A stretch of DNA of 64,000 bases from Sulfuriferula multivorans. Lineage in GTDB: Bacteria; Pseudomonadota; Gammaproteobacteria; Burkholderiales; Sulfuriferulaceae. The stretch covers positions 62,001-126,000 of the forward strand of contig NZ_BGOW01000017.1 of NCBI RefSeq assembly GCF_003851125.1, given 5' to 3'. Both the position numbers and the translations under genes were made by a program. This document shows positions 51,026-60,774 of this stretch, piece by piece; the first letter of the stretch is position 1; the number at the start of each line of letters is the position of its first letter. Under the pieces are notes generated by a model that was not told the DNA's origin, did not search any database, and saw only the letters and a list, made by a program, of their open reading frames with translations.

Positions 51026-51985
51026 ATGCCTTCCGAATTCGATCTGATCCAGCGCCATTTCAGCCGTACCGCCCAAAATGCGGTGCTGGGCGTGGGCGAC
51101 GATTGCGCATTGCTGCAGCCCGGCACGGGGATGCAACTGGCCGTATCCACCGATACGCTGGTTGCTGATGTGCATTTTTTTGCCGATGCCGATCCGCAAA
51201 AACTTGGCTGGAAATGTCTCGCCGTCAATCTTTCCGATCTCGCCGCAATGGGCGCGACGCCGCGTTGGGCAACACTGGCGCTGACGTTGCCGGAAGTTGA
51301 CGATGACTGGCTGGCTGCATTTGCCTCAGGGCTATATGACTGTGCCAACCAATTTGGCGTGAGCCTGGTGGGCGGAGATACCACGCACGGTGCATTGAGC
51401 CTCACCCTCACCATCATCGGCGAAGTGCCGCCCAACCAGGCACTGCGCCGCGACGGCGCCCGCCCAGGCGATGAAATCTGGGTATCCGGTACGCTGGGAG
51501 ACGCCGCGCTGGCACTGGCGGCGTTACAAGGCCGGGTCAATCTGACCGACGCCGATCTGGCCACTCTGGCCGCACGTCTGCATACGCCTGCGCCGCGTAT
51601 CGAACTGGGACTGGCATTACGTGGATTGGCGAGCAGCGCGATTGATGTGTCGGACGGCCTGCTGGCTGACCTGGGGCATATTTTGTCGCGCTCCGGTGTG
51701 GGCGCCGTGGTTGAATACGCGCACCTGCCATTGGGCGAAATCTTGCATGACTACACCGCGCACCCGGCATTTGATGACTGCGTACTGAGCGGAGGCGACG
51801 ACTACGAACTGTGTTTTACCGCACCCGCCGCACAGCATCAGGCGCTCGACCAAATCGCCGCTCGCCTCAACCTGCGCCTTACTGCCATCGGCAGCATTCT
51901 CGCCGAGCCCGGCCTGATCGTGCGCGATGCGCAAGGACAGCCGCTGGACATTCGCCGTACCGGTTATGACCACTTTGCCGCCTGA
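51026..51985 (+). CDS. thiL: Thiamine-monophosphate kinase
   Basis: 319 residues from ATG 51026; an upstream GTG is also possible. GVGDDCALL, STDTLVADVHF, NLSDLAAMGA and LVGGDTTHG are the metal- and nucleotide-binding motifs. It phosphorylates ThMP to thiamine diphosphate. pgpA starts within its last codons. Confidence 0.95.
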   Translation: MPSEFDLIQRHFSRTAQNAVLGVGDDCALLQPGTGMQLAVSTDTLVADVHFFADADPQKLGWKCLAVNLSDLAAMGATPRWATLALTLPEVDDDWLAAFASGLYDCANQFGVSLVGGDTTHGALSLTLTIIGEVPPNQALRRDGARPGDEIWVSGTLGDAALALAALQGRVNLTDADLATLAARLHTPAPRIELGLALRGLASSAIDVSDGLLADLGHILSRSGVGAVVEYAHLPLGEILHDYTAHPAFDDCVLSGGDDYELCFTAPAAQHQALDQIAARLNLRLTAIGSILAEPGLIVRDAQGQPLDIRRTGYDHFAA

Positions 51986-52454
51986 CTGGCGTTTCGTTAC
52001 CCGCCACCCGGCCCATTTTCTGGCTTTCGGTCTGGGCAGCGGTCTCGCTCCCAAGGCACCGGGCACGTTTGGCACGCTGGCAGCACTGCCGCTGTACTAT
52101 GCAATCGCCTGGTTTGCCACGCCGGCCGAGTTGTACCTCATCATCGCTATCGCAGCAGTCGGCGGCATCTGGATTTGCGGCAAAACCGGGCGCGATCTGG
52201 GCGTAGCGGATTACGGCGGCATCGTCTGGGATGAGATCGCCGCATTCTGGATCGTGCTCGCAGCCACCCCGCAAACGCCGCTGTGGGTCGCCGCCGCCTT
52301 TGGCCTGTTCCGCCTGTTCGATATCTGGAAGCCGTTGCCGATCAACTGGTTCGATGCGCATCTGAAAAACGGCTTCGGCGTCATGTTCGACGACTTGCTG
52401 GCGGCAGGCTACACTTTACTGGTACTGTTCCTCGCGCAAAAACTTCTGCCATGA
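51966..52454 (+). CDS. pgpA: Phosphatidylglycerophosphatase A
   Basis: 162 residues with several membrane segments. GLGSGLAPKAPGTFGTLAAL and WDEIAAFWIVL are the family blocks. It dephosphorylates PGP to phosphatidylglycerol in the inner membrane. The chosen ATG overlaps thiL by 20 nt. Confidence 0.94.
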   Translation: MTTLPPDWRFVTRHPAHFLAFGLGSGLAPKAPGTFGTLAALPLYYAIAWFATPAELYLIIAIAAVGGIWICGKTGRDLGVADYGGIVWDEIAAFWIVLAATPQTPLWVAAAFGLFRLFDIWKPLPINWFDAHLKNGFGVMFDDLLAAGYTLLVLFLAQKLLP

Positions 52455-52945
52455 GACCGACCGACGCAGAACTCTATCAACTGGCCGAACAAACCGGCCA
52501 GGCCCTCAGCCGGCGCGGCATCATGCTCGCCAGCGCCGAGTCCTGCACGGGCGGCTGGGTCGGCATGCTGGTTACCGCGGTGCCGGGCAGCTCGGCCTGG
52601 TATGAGCGCGGCTTCATCACCTACACCAATACCGCCAAGCACGACATGCTGGGGGTGCAAACCGCCACGCTGGAGACATTTGGCGCCGTATCCGAACCCA
52701 CCGTGCTGGAAATGGCGCAGGGTGCGCTCACCCATAGCCGCGCGCACATTGCCGTGGCCATCTCCGGCATCGCCGGGCCAGGCGGCGGCACCCCAAAAAA
52801 ACCGGTCGGTACCGTGTGCATCGCCTGGGCAATGCAGGACGGTACCCGCCTCACCACGACCTGCAGGCTTTCCGGCGACCGCGAAGAAATTCGCGCGCGC
52901 GCCGTGGCGGCCGCGTTGCGCGGCGTGATCGAGTTGCTGGACTAG
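52451..52945 (+). CDS. pncC: NMN amidohydrolase (PncC/CinA C-terminal domain)
   Basis: 164 residues. ASAESCTGGWVGMLVTAVPG and ISGIAGPGGGTPKKPVGTV match the CinA C-terminal family, deamidating NMN in pyridine nucleotide salvage. The N-terminal CinA domain is absent. It overlaps pgpA by 4 nt; recA follows after a repeat. Confidence 0.9.
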   Translation: MRPTDAELYQLAEQTGQALSRRGIMLASAESCTGGWVGMLVTAVPGSSAWYERGFITYTNTAKHDMLGVQTATLETFGAVSEPTVLEMAQGALTHSRAHIAVAISGIAGPGGGTPKKPVGTVCIAWAMQDGTRLTTTCRLSGDREEIRARAVAAALRGVIELLD

Positions 52946-52957
52946 ACAAAACAATTT

Positions 52958-53063
52958 GCCACGGAGGGCACAGAGTACACAGAGAAAGCCGGACCAAACC
53001 AGTGCGTACTATGGGTTGGTAGTTCGATTTGATTTTCTCTGTGTACTCTGTGATCTCTGTGGC
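52958..53063. repeat. Dispersed palindrome of the CACAGAG type
   Basis: The left arm is GCCACGGAGGGCACAGAGTA and the right arm its near complement, ending CTCTGTGGC. It lies in the pncC-recA gap. It resembles, in design but not sequence, the CACGAAA palindromes. Confidence 0.7.
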
Positions 53064-53118
53064 TAACGGGTGCCGACGGTTTATGCCATAATCCCGGACT
53101 AAATTTGAGGAAAAACAC

Positions 53119-54141
<1,023 letters not shown>

Positions 54142-54446
54142 TTAACAGCACGAACCTGGAAAAGCTTTATCCACCAGGGAAAATAAAGGCGAGAGGCAAA
54201 AAATATAGCCCGGCAATGGTCTTAAATTTTGCCTTTTGACTTTCCATTTTTGCCTTTTGCCTTCATCCTAAGAACGGCAATTTCTCCACGAAAAATACGA
54301 AATAAATCAATACATTGCATTCATTTAAGTCATTCACCCATTGGGTGATGATCTACAGCTTGTTATCGCTTTGAATATTTTTGTGCTTTTTGTGTTTTTC
54401 GTGGACAACTGCTTTTTCTAGGTTCATTGTTTTTTGCCTGGTTACA
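54142..54446. other. recA-recX intergenic region
   Basis: No gene is supported. It contains an AT-rich stretch, a direct repeat of TTTTGCCTTTTG-like motifs near 54228-54260, and the palindromic repeat at 54285-54407. Minus-strand frames here are by-products of the repeat. Confidence 0.6.
54285..54407. repeat. Third CACGAAA-type dispersed palindrome
   Basis: The left arm starts TCCACGAAAAATACGAAATA and the right arm ends TTTTCGTGGACA, with a longer, non-matching centre than the prophage copies. It shows that the repeat family is chromosomal as well as phage-borne. Confidence 0.7.
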
Positions 54447-54893
54447 ATGCCCAAGCCTCCGGAAAAATCCCTGCGCGCCCGCGCACTCGACGCGCTCTCC
54501 CGGCGCGAACATTCGCGCATGGAACTGATGCGCAAGCTTGCTCCGCACACCGACAACCCGGATGATCTCGCTACCCTGCTCGACGATCTGCAAACGCGCG
54601 GCTGGCTGTCCGACGCACGTTTCGCGGAACAGGTGGTCAATGCCAGACAAAGCCGTTACGGCAGCCGCAAACTTGCCTTCGAATTACGCGAAAAAGGCGT
54701 AGACGAAGACCTCATCAATGCCGCCCTGGTCAACCTGCACGACACCGAACTGGAACGCGCCCGCGCCGTCTGGGAGCGAAAATTCGGGCAGCCCCCTGCC
54801 AGCGCGCAGGAAAAAGCCAAGCAGGTACGCTTTCTGCAGAGCCGGGGGTTTAGATGGGATGTCATCCGAAAAATCCTGGGCAATATCGAATAG
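54447..54893 (+). CDS. recX: RecX regulator of RecA
   Basis: 148 residues from ATG 54447 (MPKPPEKSLRARALDALSRR). Helical repeats with LDDLQTRGWLSDARFAEQVV and SRYGSRKLAFELREKGVDED fit RecX, which limits RecA filament growth. A GGCCGG-AAT-CCGGCC hairpin follows at 54895-54909. The 283-nt gap after it holds no gene that I can support. Confidence 0.93.
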   Translation: MPKPPEKSLRARALDALSRREHSRMELMRKLAPHTDNPDDLATLLDDLQTRGWLSDARFAEQVVNARQSRYGSRKLAFELREKGVDEDLINAALVNLHDTELERARAVWERKFGQPPASAQEKAKQVRFLQSRGFRWDVIRKILGNIE

Positions 54894-55176
54894 CGGCCGG
54901 AATCCGGCCTCCACAGCCTTCGTAACCGGGCAGACATATGAATTTTTTATCATAATGTGCGCAAACAGACATACGCCTGTAACCAAACTCGGGAAAATGG
55001 TGTCCTAACAATTAATCGTCGTTTTGATTAGTGTGCATCGGTTTATCCATCTATTTCTTGCCCCTTCAAGACGCGATCGTGTTCCAAAGCCATCCTGGAG
55101 CCGTGTTTGGAAGAAATCACCTGTCCTGGCGACGGCTCATGGATAAACTGTAAAGTCACCAGGGTACGCTCAACGC

Positions 55177-56292
55177 ATGCATATCGCCGACGTCACCATG
55201 TTTTACACGCCAGCCAGTGGCGGCGTACGGACCTATCTCGAAGCCAAGCATCGCGGGTTGGCAGGATATGTCCAACACAGTCTGGTAGTGCCGGGGCCGC
55301 AACGCTCTCACAATGGATACGTCCATAACGTCGCAGCGCCGCGGATCCCGTTTGGTCATGACTACCGCTTTCCGTTACTGACAAAAAACTGGGTGGACAC
55401 CCTGACCCGGCTTCGCCCTGACCTCATCGAAGCGGGTGATCCCTACGTCACGGCGTGGGCTTGCCTGGAAGCCGGACAACGCCTGGGGGTACCGGTGGTC
55501 GGCTTTTATCACTCCGACTTGCCGCGCCTGGTGAACTCGCGCGTCGGGCACTGGACTGATCCGGTGCTGGATAACTACATATCCAGGCTTTACAGTCGGT
55601 TTGACCTCGTTCTGGCACCCAGCCAGGTAATGGCCGAGAAACTGCTCCGGCTGGGCGTGGAAAAAGTAAGGCTGCAACCGCTGGGCGTGGATACCACGCA
55701 ATTTCACCCTCGCCATCAGTACTTGCCTTTCAAGCAGACACTGGGCATTTCCGACGACGCTTACCTGCTCATCTTTGTCGGACGCGCCGCGCGCGAAAAA
55801 AACATCCCCCTGCTGCTCCGGACCATGAAACTGCTGGGTAAAAATTATCATTTGTTATTGGTGGGGCCGGGCATGCCGCGCGCGGTGCCGGAGAATGTCA
55901 GCGTGATTCATGAATATGTCCCGGCCGATCGGATCGCCCGCTATCTGGCCAGCAGCGATGCGCTGATTCATGCCGGCGATAATGAAACTTTCGGTCTGGT
56001 AGTGCTGGAGGCAATGGCGAGCGGGATTCCCGTCATCGGCACACGCAAGGGCGCGGTCGCCGAGCTGGTCGTGCCAGGTTGCGGCTTGCTGGCCGAAACG
56101 GTAAGCGCGCCGGCGCTGGCGGAAGCTGCACGCAACCTGTTTGCCAACGGCTATCATGGCATGGGACGTCTGGCCCGGAAACGTATCGAACAGTTTTATG
56201 GCTGGGATCAGATACTGGCTCAGTTGCTGAGGCAGTATCATGAACTAATCGGTTATACAGAGCGAAAGATAGAGGAAAGCCGTCGTGCCTGA
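55177..56292 (+). CDS. Family 4-type glycosyltransferase
   Basis: 371 residues, GT-B fold. The N-terminal GGVRTYLEAKHRGL and the C-terminal E-x7-E motif (NETFGLVVLEAMASGIPVIG) are clear. It is the first gene of a three-gene cassette with overlapping ends (glycosyltransferase, deacetylase-type protein, flippase-like membrane protein). It may act on a lipid or cell-surface glycan. The sugar is unknown. Confidence 0.9.
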   Translation: MHIADVTMFYTPASGGVRTYLEAKHRGLAGYVQHSLVVPGPQRSHNGYVHNVAAPRIPFGHDYRFPLLTKNWVDTLTRLRPDLIEAGDPYVTAWACLEAGQRLGVPVVGFYHSDLPRLVNSRVGHWTDPVLDNYISRLYSRFDLVLAPSQVMAEKLLRLGVEKVRLQPLGVDTTQFHPRHQYLPFKQTLGISDDAYLLIFVGRAAREKNIPLLLRTMKLLGKNYHLLLVGPGMPRAVPENVSVIHEYVPADRIARYLASSDALIHAGDNETFGLVVLEAMASGIPVIGTRKGAVAELVVPGCGLLAETVSAPALAEAARNLFANGYHGMGRLARKRIEQFYGWDQILAQLLRQYHELIGYTERKIEESRRA

Positions 56293-57037
56293 TCAACCTG
56301 CCAGCCTTGCCATGAATGTGGTCCTGCATGACGTGACGCCGGAAAGCTGGCCTGTTTATCAGGACTTCATCCACGCAGTGGATACCTTGGGACGCGTCCC
56401 TTTGACCTTGTTGGTGGTACCCGACTTCCACCACCAGTTCCACCTCGACCGTTTCCCGGATTTCAGAAACGCCATCGAGCAGCGCATTGCCCGTGGCGAT
56501 GAAGTCGTGCTGCATGGTTACTACCATCATGACGACAGCCCGTTACAGCCCAACCCGGTGAATTGGTTCATGCGCCGTATCTATACCCATGAAGGCGAGT
56601 TCTACAGCCTGGATGAGATGCATGCCCGGCAACGTCTGGAGCAGGGGCTGGAACTGTTCCACCGCTATCGCTGGCCGGTGGCCGGTTTCGTCGCGCCTGC
56701 GTGGCTGATGAGCCGGGGAACGCAAGCCGCTCTGCGTGGCTTGCCGTTGCGCTATACCAGCGACCTGAGCGGACTCATCCGCTTGCCGGACTGGCAGCGT
56801 CTGGACACGCCTACGCTGGTGTGGAGCTCGCGCAGCGCCTGGCGGCGCCGGGCCTCGCGTCACTGGAACCAGTTCCGTCTGAGGCAGAGCTTATCCAGCC
56901 CGCTGTTAAGGCTCGGGTTGCATCCCATCGATATGTGTTACCGCGAAGCCGTGCATTTCTGGCTGGAAACACTGGAGACACTGTTACCCACCCGCACTGC
57001 GCTAACCAAGGCGCAATGGGTGAATCGCTGCGCATGA
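56285..57037 (+). CDS. DUF2334 polysaccharide deacetylase-like protein
   Basis: 250 residues. NVVLHDVTPESWPVYQDFI, LVVPDFHHQ and GDEVVLHGYYHHD contain the Asp/His residues of a NodB-like metal site, as in DUF2334. It overlaps the glycosyltransferase gene by 8 nt. It probably deacetylates the product of its neighbour. Confidence 0.8.
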   Translation: MPDQPASLAMNVVLHDVTPESWPVYQDFIHAVDTLGRVPLTLLVVPDFHHQFHLDRFPDFRNAIEQRIARGDEVVLHGYYHHDDSPLQPNPVNWFMRRIYTHEGEFYSLDEMHARQRLEQGLELFHRYRWPVAGFVAPAWLMSRGTQAALRGLPLRYTSDLSGLIRLPDWQRLDTPTLVWSSRSAWRRRASRHWNQFRLRQSLSSPLLRLGLHPIDMCYREAVHFWLETLETLLPTRTALTKAQWVNRCA

Positions 57038-58068
57038 GGCGGTCCCTCTGGCTTATCGGGTTTGGTTTGATTCTGGGCCTGAGTATCCCGCTGCTATATG
57101 GCGGCAGCGGCCTGTTTCAGCGCCTGAGCAGCTTTCCGTTATCTCTGCTCGGCGTGGTGCTGACGATGATTTTTGTCGGCTGGAATTTCAACGCCGGGCG
57201 TTTGCGCCTGATGCTCTCCGGCATCGGCCATCCTATGGCTCAAAAACGTGCACTGGCCACCGTCATGGCTACCGAATTCGCCATTTGCGCCACCCCGGCG
57301 GGCAGCGGCGGCCCCCTCACCTACGTCTTCCTGCTGCGCCGCCATGGTGTATCCGGTAGCAGCGCCGCAGCCCTGTATGCGCTGGATATCCTGATGGACA
57401 TCCTGTTCTTTACCACCGCGGTGTTAGTCATCGCGCTCACCCTGTTCATCCACCCGCAACAATTACAGGTAGGCTGGCAGCTCGCTCTGCTGGCCGCATT
57501 ACTGTTTGGCGCCATGGTATTGGCATGGCTGGCGGCAAGACACTATCGCTCCACCTTGATGTGGGCAAGCCAAGGTTTGCGAAAATGGCACGTATCTCCT
57601 GCCCGGCGAAGACGCGTATTGCGCACGCTATTACGCTTTCGCCACGGCCTGCGCCTCACTCTGGCGATGTCGCGCGGACGCCTGTTCGCCATCTACCTGC
57701 TGTGCGTCGGCCACTGGCTGATGCGCTATAGCATTCTGTATGTGCTGATCGCCGGGATGGGCCGCCATATATCCTGGGCCTACAGCTTCCTCATCCAGAT
57801 GCTGGCGCTGACTGCCGGCCAGTTCACCATGCTGCCCGGTGGCAGCGGCGGGGTCGAGCTGAGCTTCACCGCGCTGCTTGCGCCGGTGCTCGATCACGCC
57901 ACCCTGGGCGCAGTCCTGCTGATGTGGCGCTTCACCACCTACTACTGGTACCTGATCGCAGGCGCGCCGGTCTTTGCCCTGTTCGCAGGCAAGGCGCTGT
58001 GGCAACATCTGGGAAATGGCGCCGCGAAACAAGCCGTGGCGGCTCAGGCAACATCGACACCATCCTGA
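57034..58068 (+). CDS. YbhN/UPF0104 flippase-like membrane protein
   Basis: 344 residues from ATG 57034 with about eight membrane segments. ATPAGSGGPLTYVFLLRRHG and MLPGGSGGVELSFTALLAP are repeats typical of the lysylphosphatidylglycerol synthetase membrane domain/UPF0104 family. It likely moves a lipid-linked compound. It overlaps the deacetylase gene by 4 nt. Confidence 0.8.
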   Translation: MRRSLWLIGFGLILGLSIPLLYGGSGLFQRLSSFPLSLLGVVLTMIFVGWNFNAGRLRLMLSGIGHPMAQKRALATVMATEFAICATPAGSGGPLTYVFLLRRHGVSGSSAAALYALDILMDILFFTTAVLVIALTLFIHPQQLQVGWQLALLAALLFGAMVLAWLAARHYRSTLMWASQGLRKWHVSPARRRRVLRTLLRFRHGLRLTLAMSRGRLFAIYLLCVGHWLMRYSILYVLIAGMGRHISWAYSFLIQMLALTAGQFTMLPGGSGGVELSFTALLAPVLDHATLGAVLLMWRFTTYYWYLIAGAPVFALFAGKALWQHLGNGAAKQAVAAQATSTPS

Positions 58069-58069
58069 T

Positions 58070-58087
58070 CAAGGCCTATAGGCCTTG
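58070..58087. terminator. Perfect palindrome after the flippase-like gene
   Basis: CAAGGCCTATAGGCCTTG lies 1 nt after the stop. It forms a hairpin and could end the cassette transcript, though no long T-tract follows. The remaining gap to 58286 holds no gene that I can support. Confidence 0.5.
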
Positions 58088-58286
58088 CTATTCATCTATA
58101 TCGCTTGCTGGCAAAATTGAACAATGTGCCCTATCGCTCCATGCTCGCTCCCTGGATATCCTGTCGTGGAAAACCCGTATCACGGCGCGAATGCGCTCGA
58201 GCAATTTGGGTGAATCCTGAGTAATGACCGGAGTTTTCATCCGTAGAATTTTGGCTTGCCCTAACAATTTATCGATGGAGATTCAT

Positions 58287-58592
58287 ATGAAAATGAATAC
58301 CTTATTAGTATCGTTAGCTTTGCTCGCCACTCAATCAGCGATTGCCGGAATGTGCCCGGATGGGACGCATGTTTCGGGGAATGATTGCACGATGACTCCA
58401 GATGGTTCCTACGTGAGTGGAAACAAAGTCACTATGGCACCCGATGGCTCTTACGTCGGCGGTGGCAAGACAACCATGGCACCCGATGGATCCTACGTAG
58501 GCGGTAGCAAATCGACTATGTGTCCTGATGGAACATTCGTTGGAGGCACCCGATGTGTGATGCAGCCCGATGGTTCTTACGCAGGCGGGTAA
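58287..58592 (+). CDS. Secreted protein of tandem PDGSYVGG-type repeats
   Basis: 101 residues. A signal peptide (MKMNTLLVSLALLATQSAIA) is followed by about six repeats of roughly 13-15 residues of the form (T/S)M-x-PDGSYV-x-G-x-(K/R). Cysteines occur in the first and later units (MCPDGTHVSGNDC, MCPDGTFVGGTRC). GGAG precedes the ATG at 6 nt. The function is unknown. Confidence 0.8.
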   Translation: MKMNTLLVSLALLATQSAIAGMCPDGTHVSGNDCTMTPDGSYVSGNKVTMAPDGSYVGGGKTTMAPDGSYVGGSKSTMCPDGTFVGGTRCVMQPDGSYAGG

Positions 58593-58726
58593 ATACGCGA
58601 GCGTCCAGACCAGAGCGGGGTATCCATTGTGTTAAGAAAAGGATTAATTTTGTATGCAAGATTCAGTTGTTCCGGGGCTATCGGATTTGTATCAGGCCAC
58701 AATGTTTGCCGGACTGAATTGCTGAC

Positions 58727-59602
58727 GTGAAACAACGCTTACGCGACCAGATACGCGGCCTCGACCCGGTGCGCGATCATCAGCGCATTGTCTATCTGGA
58801 TGTGTGTTTCGAGTTTCCTTTCGACACGACCCGCGCGCTGGAATTCGCTTTGTTCCGCACTTATTGCGTACCGGACATTTCCGCTTTGCTGGATCGTACC
58901 GGCGAATTCGGACGTTGCCCGCAGAAGCGCTACGACGACACCGATCTCATCATCAGTGAAATGATGGAATGGGGCTACGACAGCGCACGCGGAAGTGCGG
59001 CACTGGCGCGCATGAACCGGATTCACAGCCATTTCAGGATTGCCAACGAGGATTTTCTATACGTATTGTCCACCTTCGTGTTCGAGCCGATACGCTGGAA
59101 CGCGCGTTTCGGCTGGCGCACGATGTGTGAACAGGAACGCCTTGCGTTGTTTTATTTCTGGCGCGAAGTGGGTGAGCGTATGGGGATACGGGAGATACCG
59201 AAAACCTGTGCGGCATTCGAACGCTACAACGTGGAATATGAACACACGCATTTCATGTTTGCGGAGAGCAACCGCCGCATCGGTACCGCCACGCGCGAAC
59301 TGTTCGCCAGCTGGTTTCCCGCACTGTTACGGCCTGTTGTGAGACACGTCATTTATGCGTTGCTGGATGAGCCGGTGCGCCACGCCTTCGATTTTCCGAA
59401 GCCGCTGCCTGGGCTGCGTGCGACTGTTGTCGGTGCGCTCAGGTTGCGCGCGCTGGCGCTGCGTTTCATGCCGGCGCGGCGCCAACCACGGCTGCGTACG
59501 CAGATGACGCACCCCAGTTATCCTGCGGGTTACCAGCTGGACCAAATCGGCCCAGCGTATATGACGCAAGCCAAATCGCCTCCGAGTGATCCACAGGCAT
59601 GA
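58727..59602 (+). CDS. MpaB-type (DUF2236) oxygenase-like protein
   Basis: 291 residues from a GTG. ARMNRIHSHFRIANEDFLYV, TFVFEPIRWNARFGWR and EHTHFMFAESNRRI match the DUF2236/MpaB family of heme-dependent, latex-clearing-protein-like oxygenases. The histidines of these blocks may bind heme. The substrate is unknown. It is an orphan between the repeat-protein and bestrophin genes. Confidence 0.75.
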   Translation: MKQRLRDQIRGLDPVRDHQRIVYLDVCFEFPFDTTRALEFALFRTYCVPDISALLDRTGEFGRCPQKRYDDTDLIISEMMEWGYDSARGSAALARMNRIHSHFRIANEDFLYVLSTFVFEPIRWNARFGWRTMCEQERLALFYFWREVGERMGIREIPKTCAAFERYNVEYEHTHFMFAESNRRIGTATRELFASWFPALLRPVVRHVIYALLDEPVRHAFDFPKPLPGLRATVVGALRLRALALRFMPARRQPRLRTQMTHPSYPAGYQLDQIGPAYMTQAKSPPSDPQA

Positions 59603-59800
59603 AACGCCGCCGGTTTTTTCACGAGTAGTAGCAGCGCTCTGGGAGCAAACGTGACCGGCCTATTTTTTATTTAATGCACCTGTCTCCAGTGGAATCCACT
59701 CTTCCACAGCCTGCAACCGTGCGTCTGATCGAACGCCAGCCGAAAGCATCCGCAGAGCAAACGGGATCAGACTACGAGGTATTCATAGAGGAAAGTAATT

Positions 59801-60742
59801 ATGATTGTGCGTGATCGCCCATCCGGACTGCGTCTATTTTTCATTCTAAAAGGGTCGATTTTATCGAGGATATGGAAAGTCTTGCTGGTGAATACAGCGG
59901 TCGCCATTTTAGTGGCGATCGCTCATGGCTCGCTGTTCAACTACAAAATCATAGTGACCGCAATTCCGTTTACCTTGATCGGTCTGCCCTTGGCAATTTT
60001 TCTGGGTTTTCGCAATAACGCCGCTTATGACAGATATTGGGAAGGCAGGAAGCTATGGGGCAGACTGGTATCGGACACCCAGAATTTATCCAGGCAATGC
60101 CAGAATCTGATCCAGCAGCCGGCGCCCGTTAGTGCCAGCCTGGGATTAACCGATATACGCGTAAGGATGATTTATCGGGCTATCGCTTATGCGCATTCGC
60201 TCCGGGATCGGTTGCGCAACGCCAGGGAAGCGAGCGATTTGTCCGGCCTGCTTCAGGAGGAAGAGCGCAGACAGTTGGGGCAGTCTGCGAATGGTCCGAA
60301 TTTTCTGATGTTCCGGATGGGCGCAGACCTGGGCCAATGCGTCAGGGAAGGCCGAATCGAAGCGTGTCTGGCTGCTTCCATCGACGCTACCCTATCCTCT
60401 ATGGTGGTGGTGAATGCCGGTTGCGAGCGCATTAAAAATACGCCAATCCCGTTTTCTTATACCCTGCTATTGCATCGCACCGCCTATCTTTATTGTTTCC
60501 TCCTTCCTTTTGGCCTGGTCGACTCCATCGGGTTCATGACGCCATTCGTAGTGGCGATCGTCGCCTATACCTTTTTCGGCCTCGATGCGCTGGGTGACGA
60601 GATAGAGGAACCCTTTGGCCTGAGCGAAAACGATTTACCTCTTGACGCCCTATGCCGAACGATCGAGGTCAACCTGCGCGAATCCATCGGCGACGCAGTC
60701 AAACTACCAGCCCTGGCACCCGTGAATTATTGCCTGATGTAA
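59801..60742 (+). CDS. Bestrophin-family anion channel
   Basis: 313 residues. GFRNNAAYDRYWEGRKLWGR and the four hydrophobic segments, with PFGLVDSIGFMTPFVVAIV late in the protein, are the bestrophin (UPF0187) pattern. It forms pentameric channels. The 198-nt gap before it holds no recognisable gene. Confidence 0.88.
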   Translation: MIVRDRPSGLRLFFILKGSILSRIWKVLLVNTAVAILVAIAHGSLFNYKIIVTAIPFTLIGLPLAIFLGFRNNAAYDRYWEGRKLWGRLVSDTQNLSRQCQNLIQQPAPVSASLGLTDIRVRMIYRAIAYAHSLRDRLRNAREASDLSGLLQEEERRQLGQSANGPNFLMFRMGADLGQCVREGRIEACLAASIDATLSSMVVVNAGCERIKNTPIPFSYTLLLHRTAYLYCFLLPFGLVDSIGFMTPFVVAIVAYTFFGLDALGDEIEEPFGLSENDLPLDALCRTIEVNLRESIGDAVKLPALAPVNYCLM

Positions 60743-60774
60743 AGGTCAGTATTGCTGCCCCAGCAGAGAGGTAA

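Noticed and set aside
54353-54650. Two minus-strand 95-codon frames upstream of recX
   Set aside because: They cover the palindromic repeat and the opposite strand of recX, with no ribosome site.
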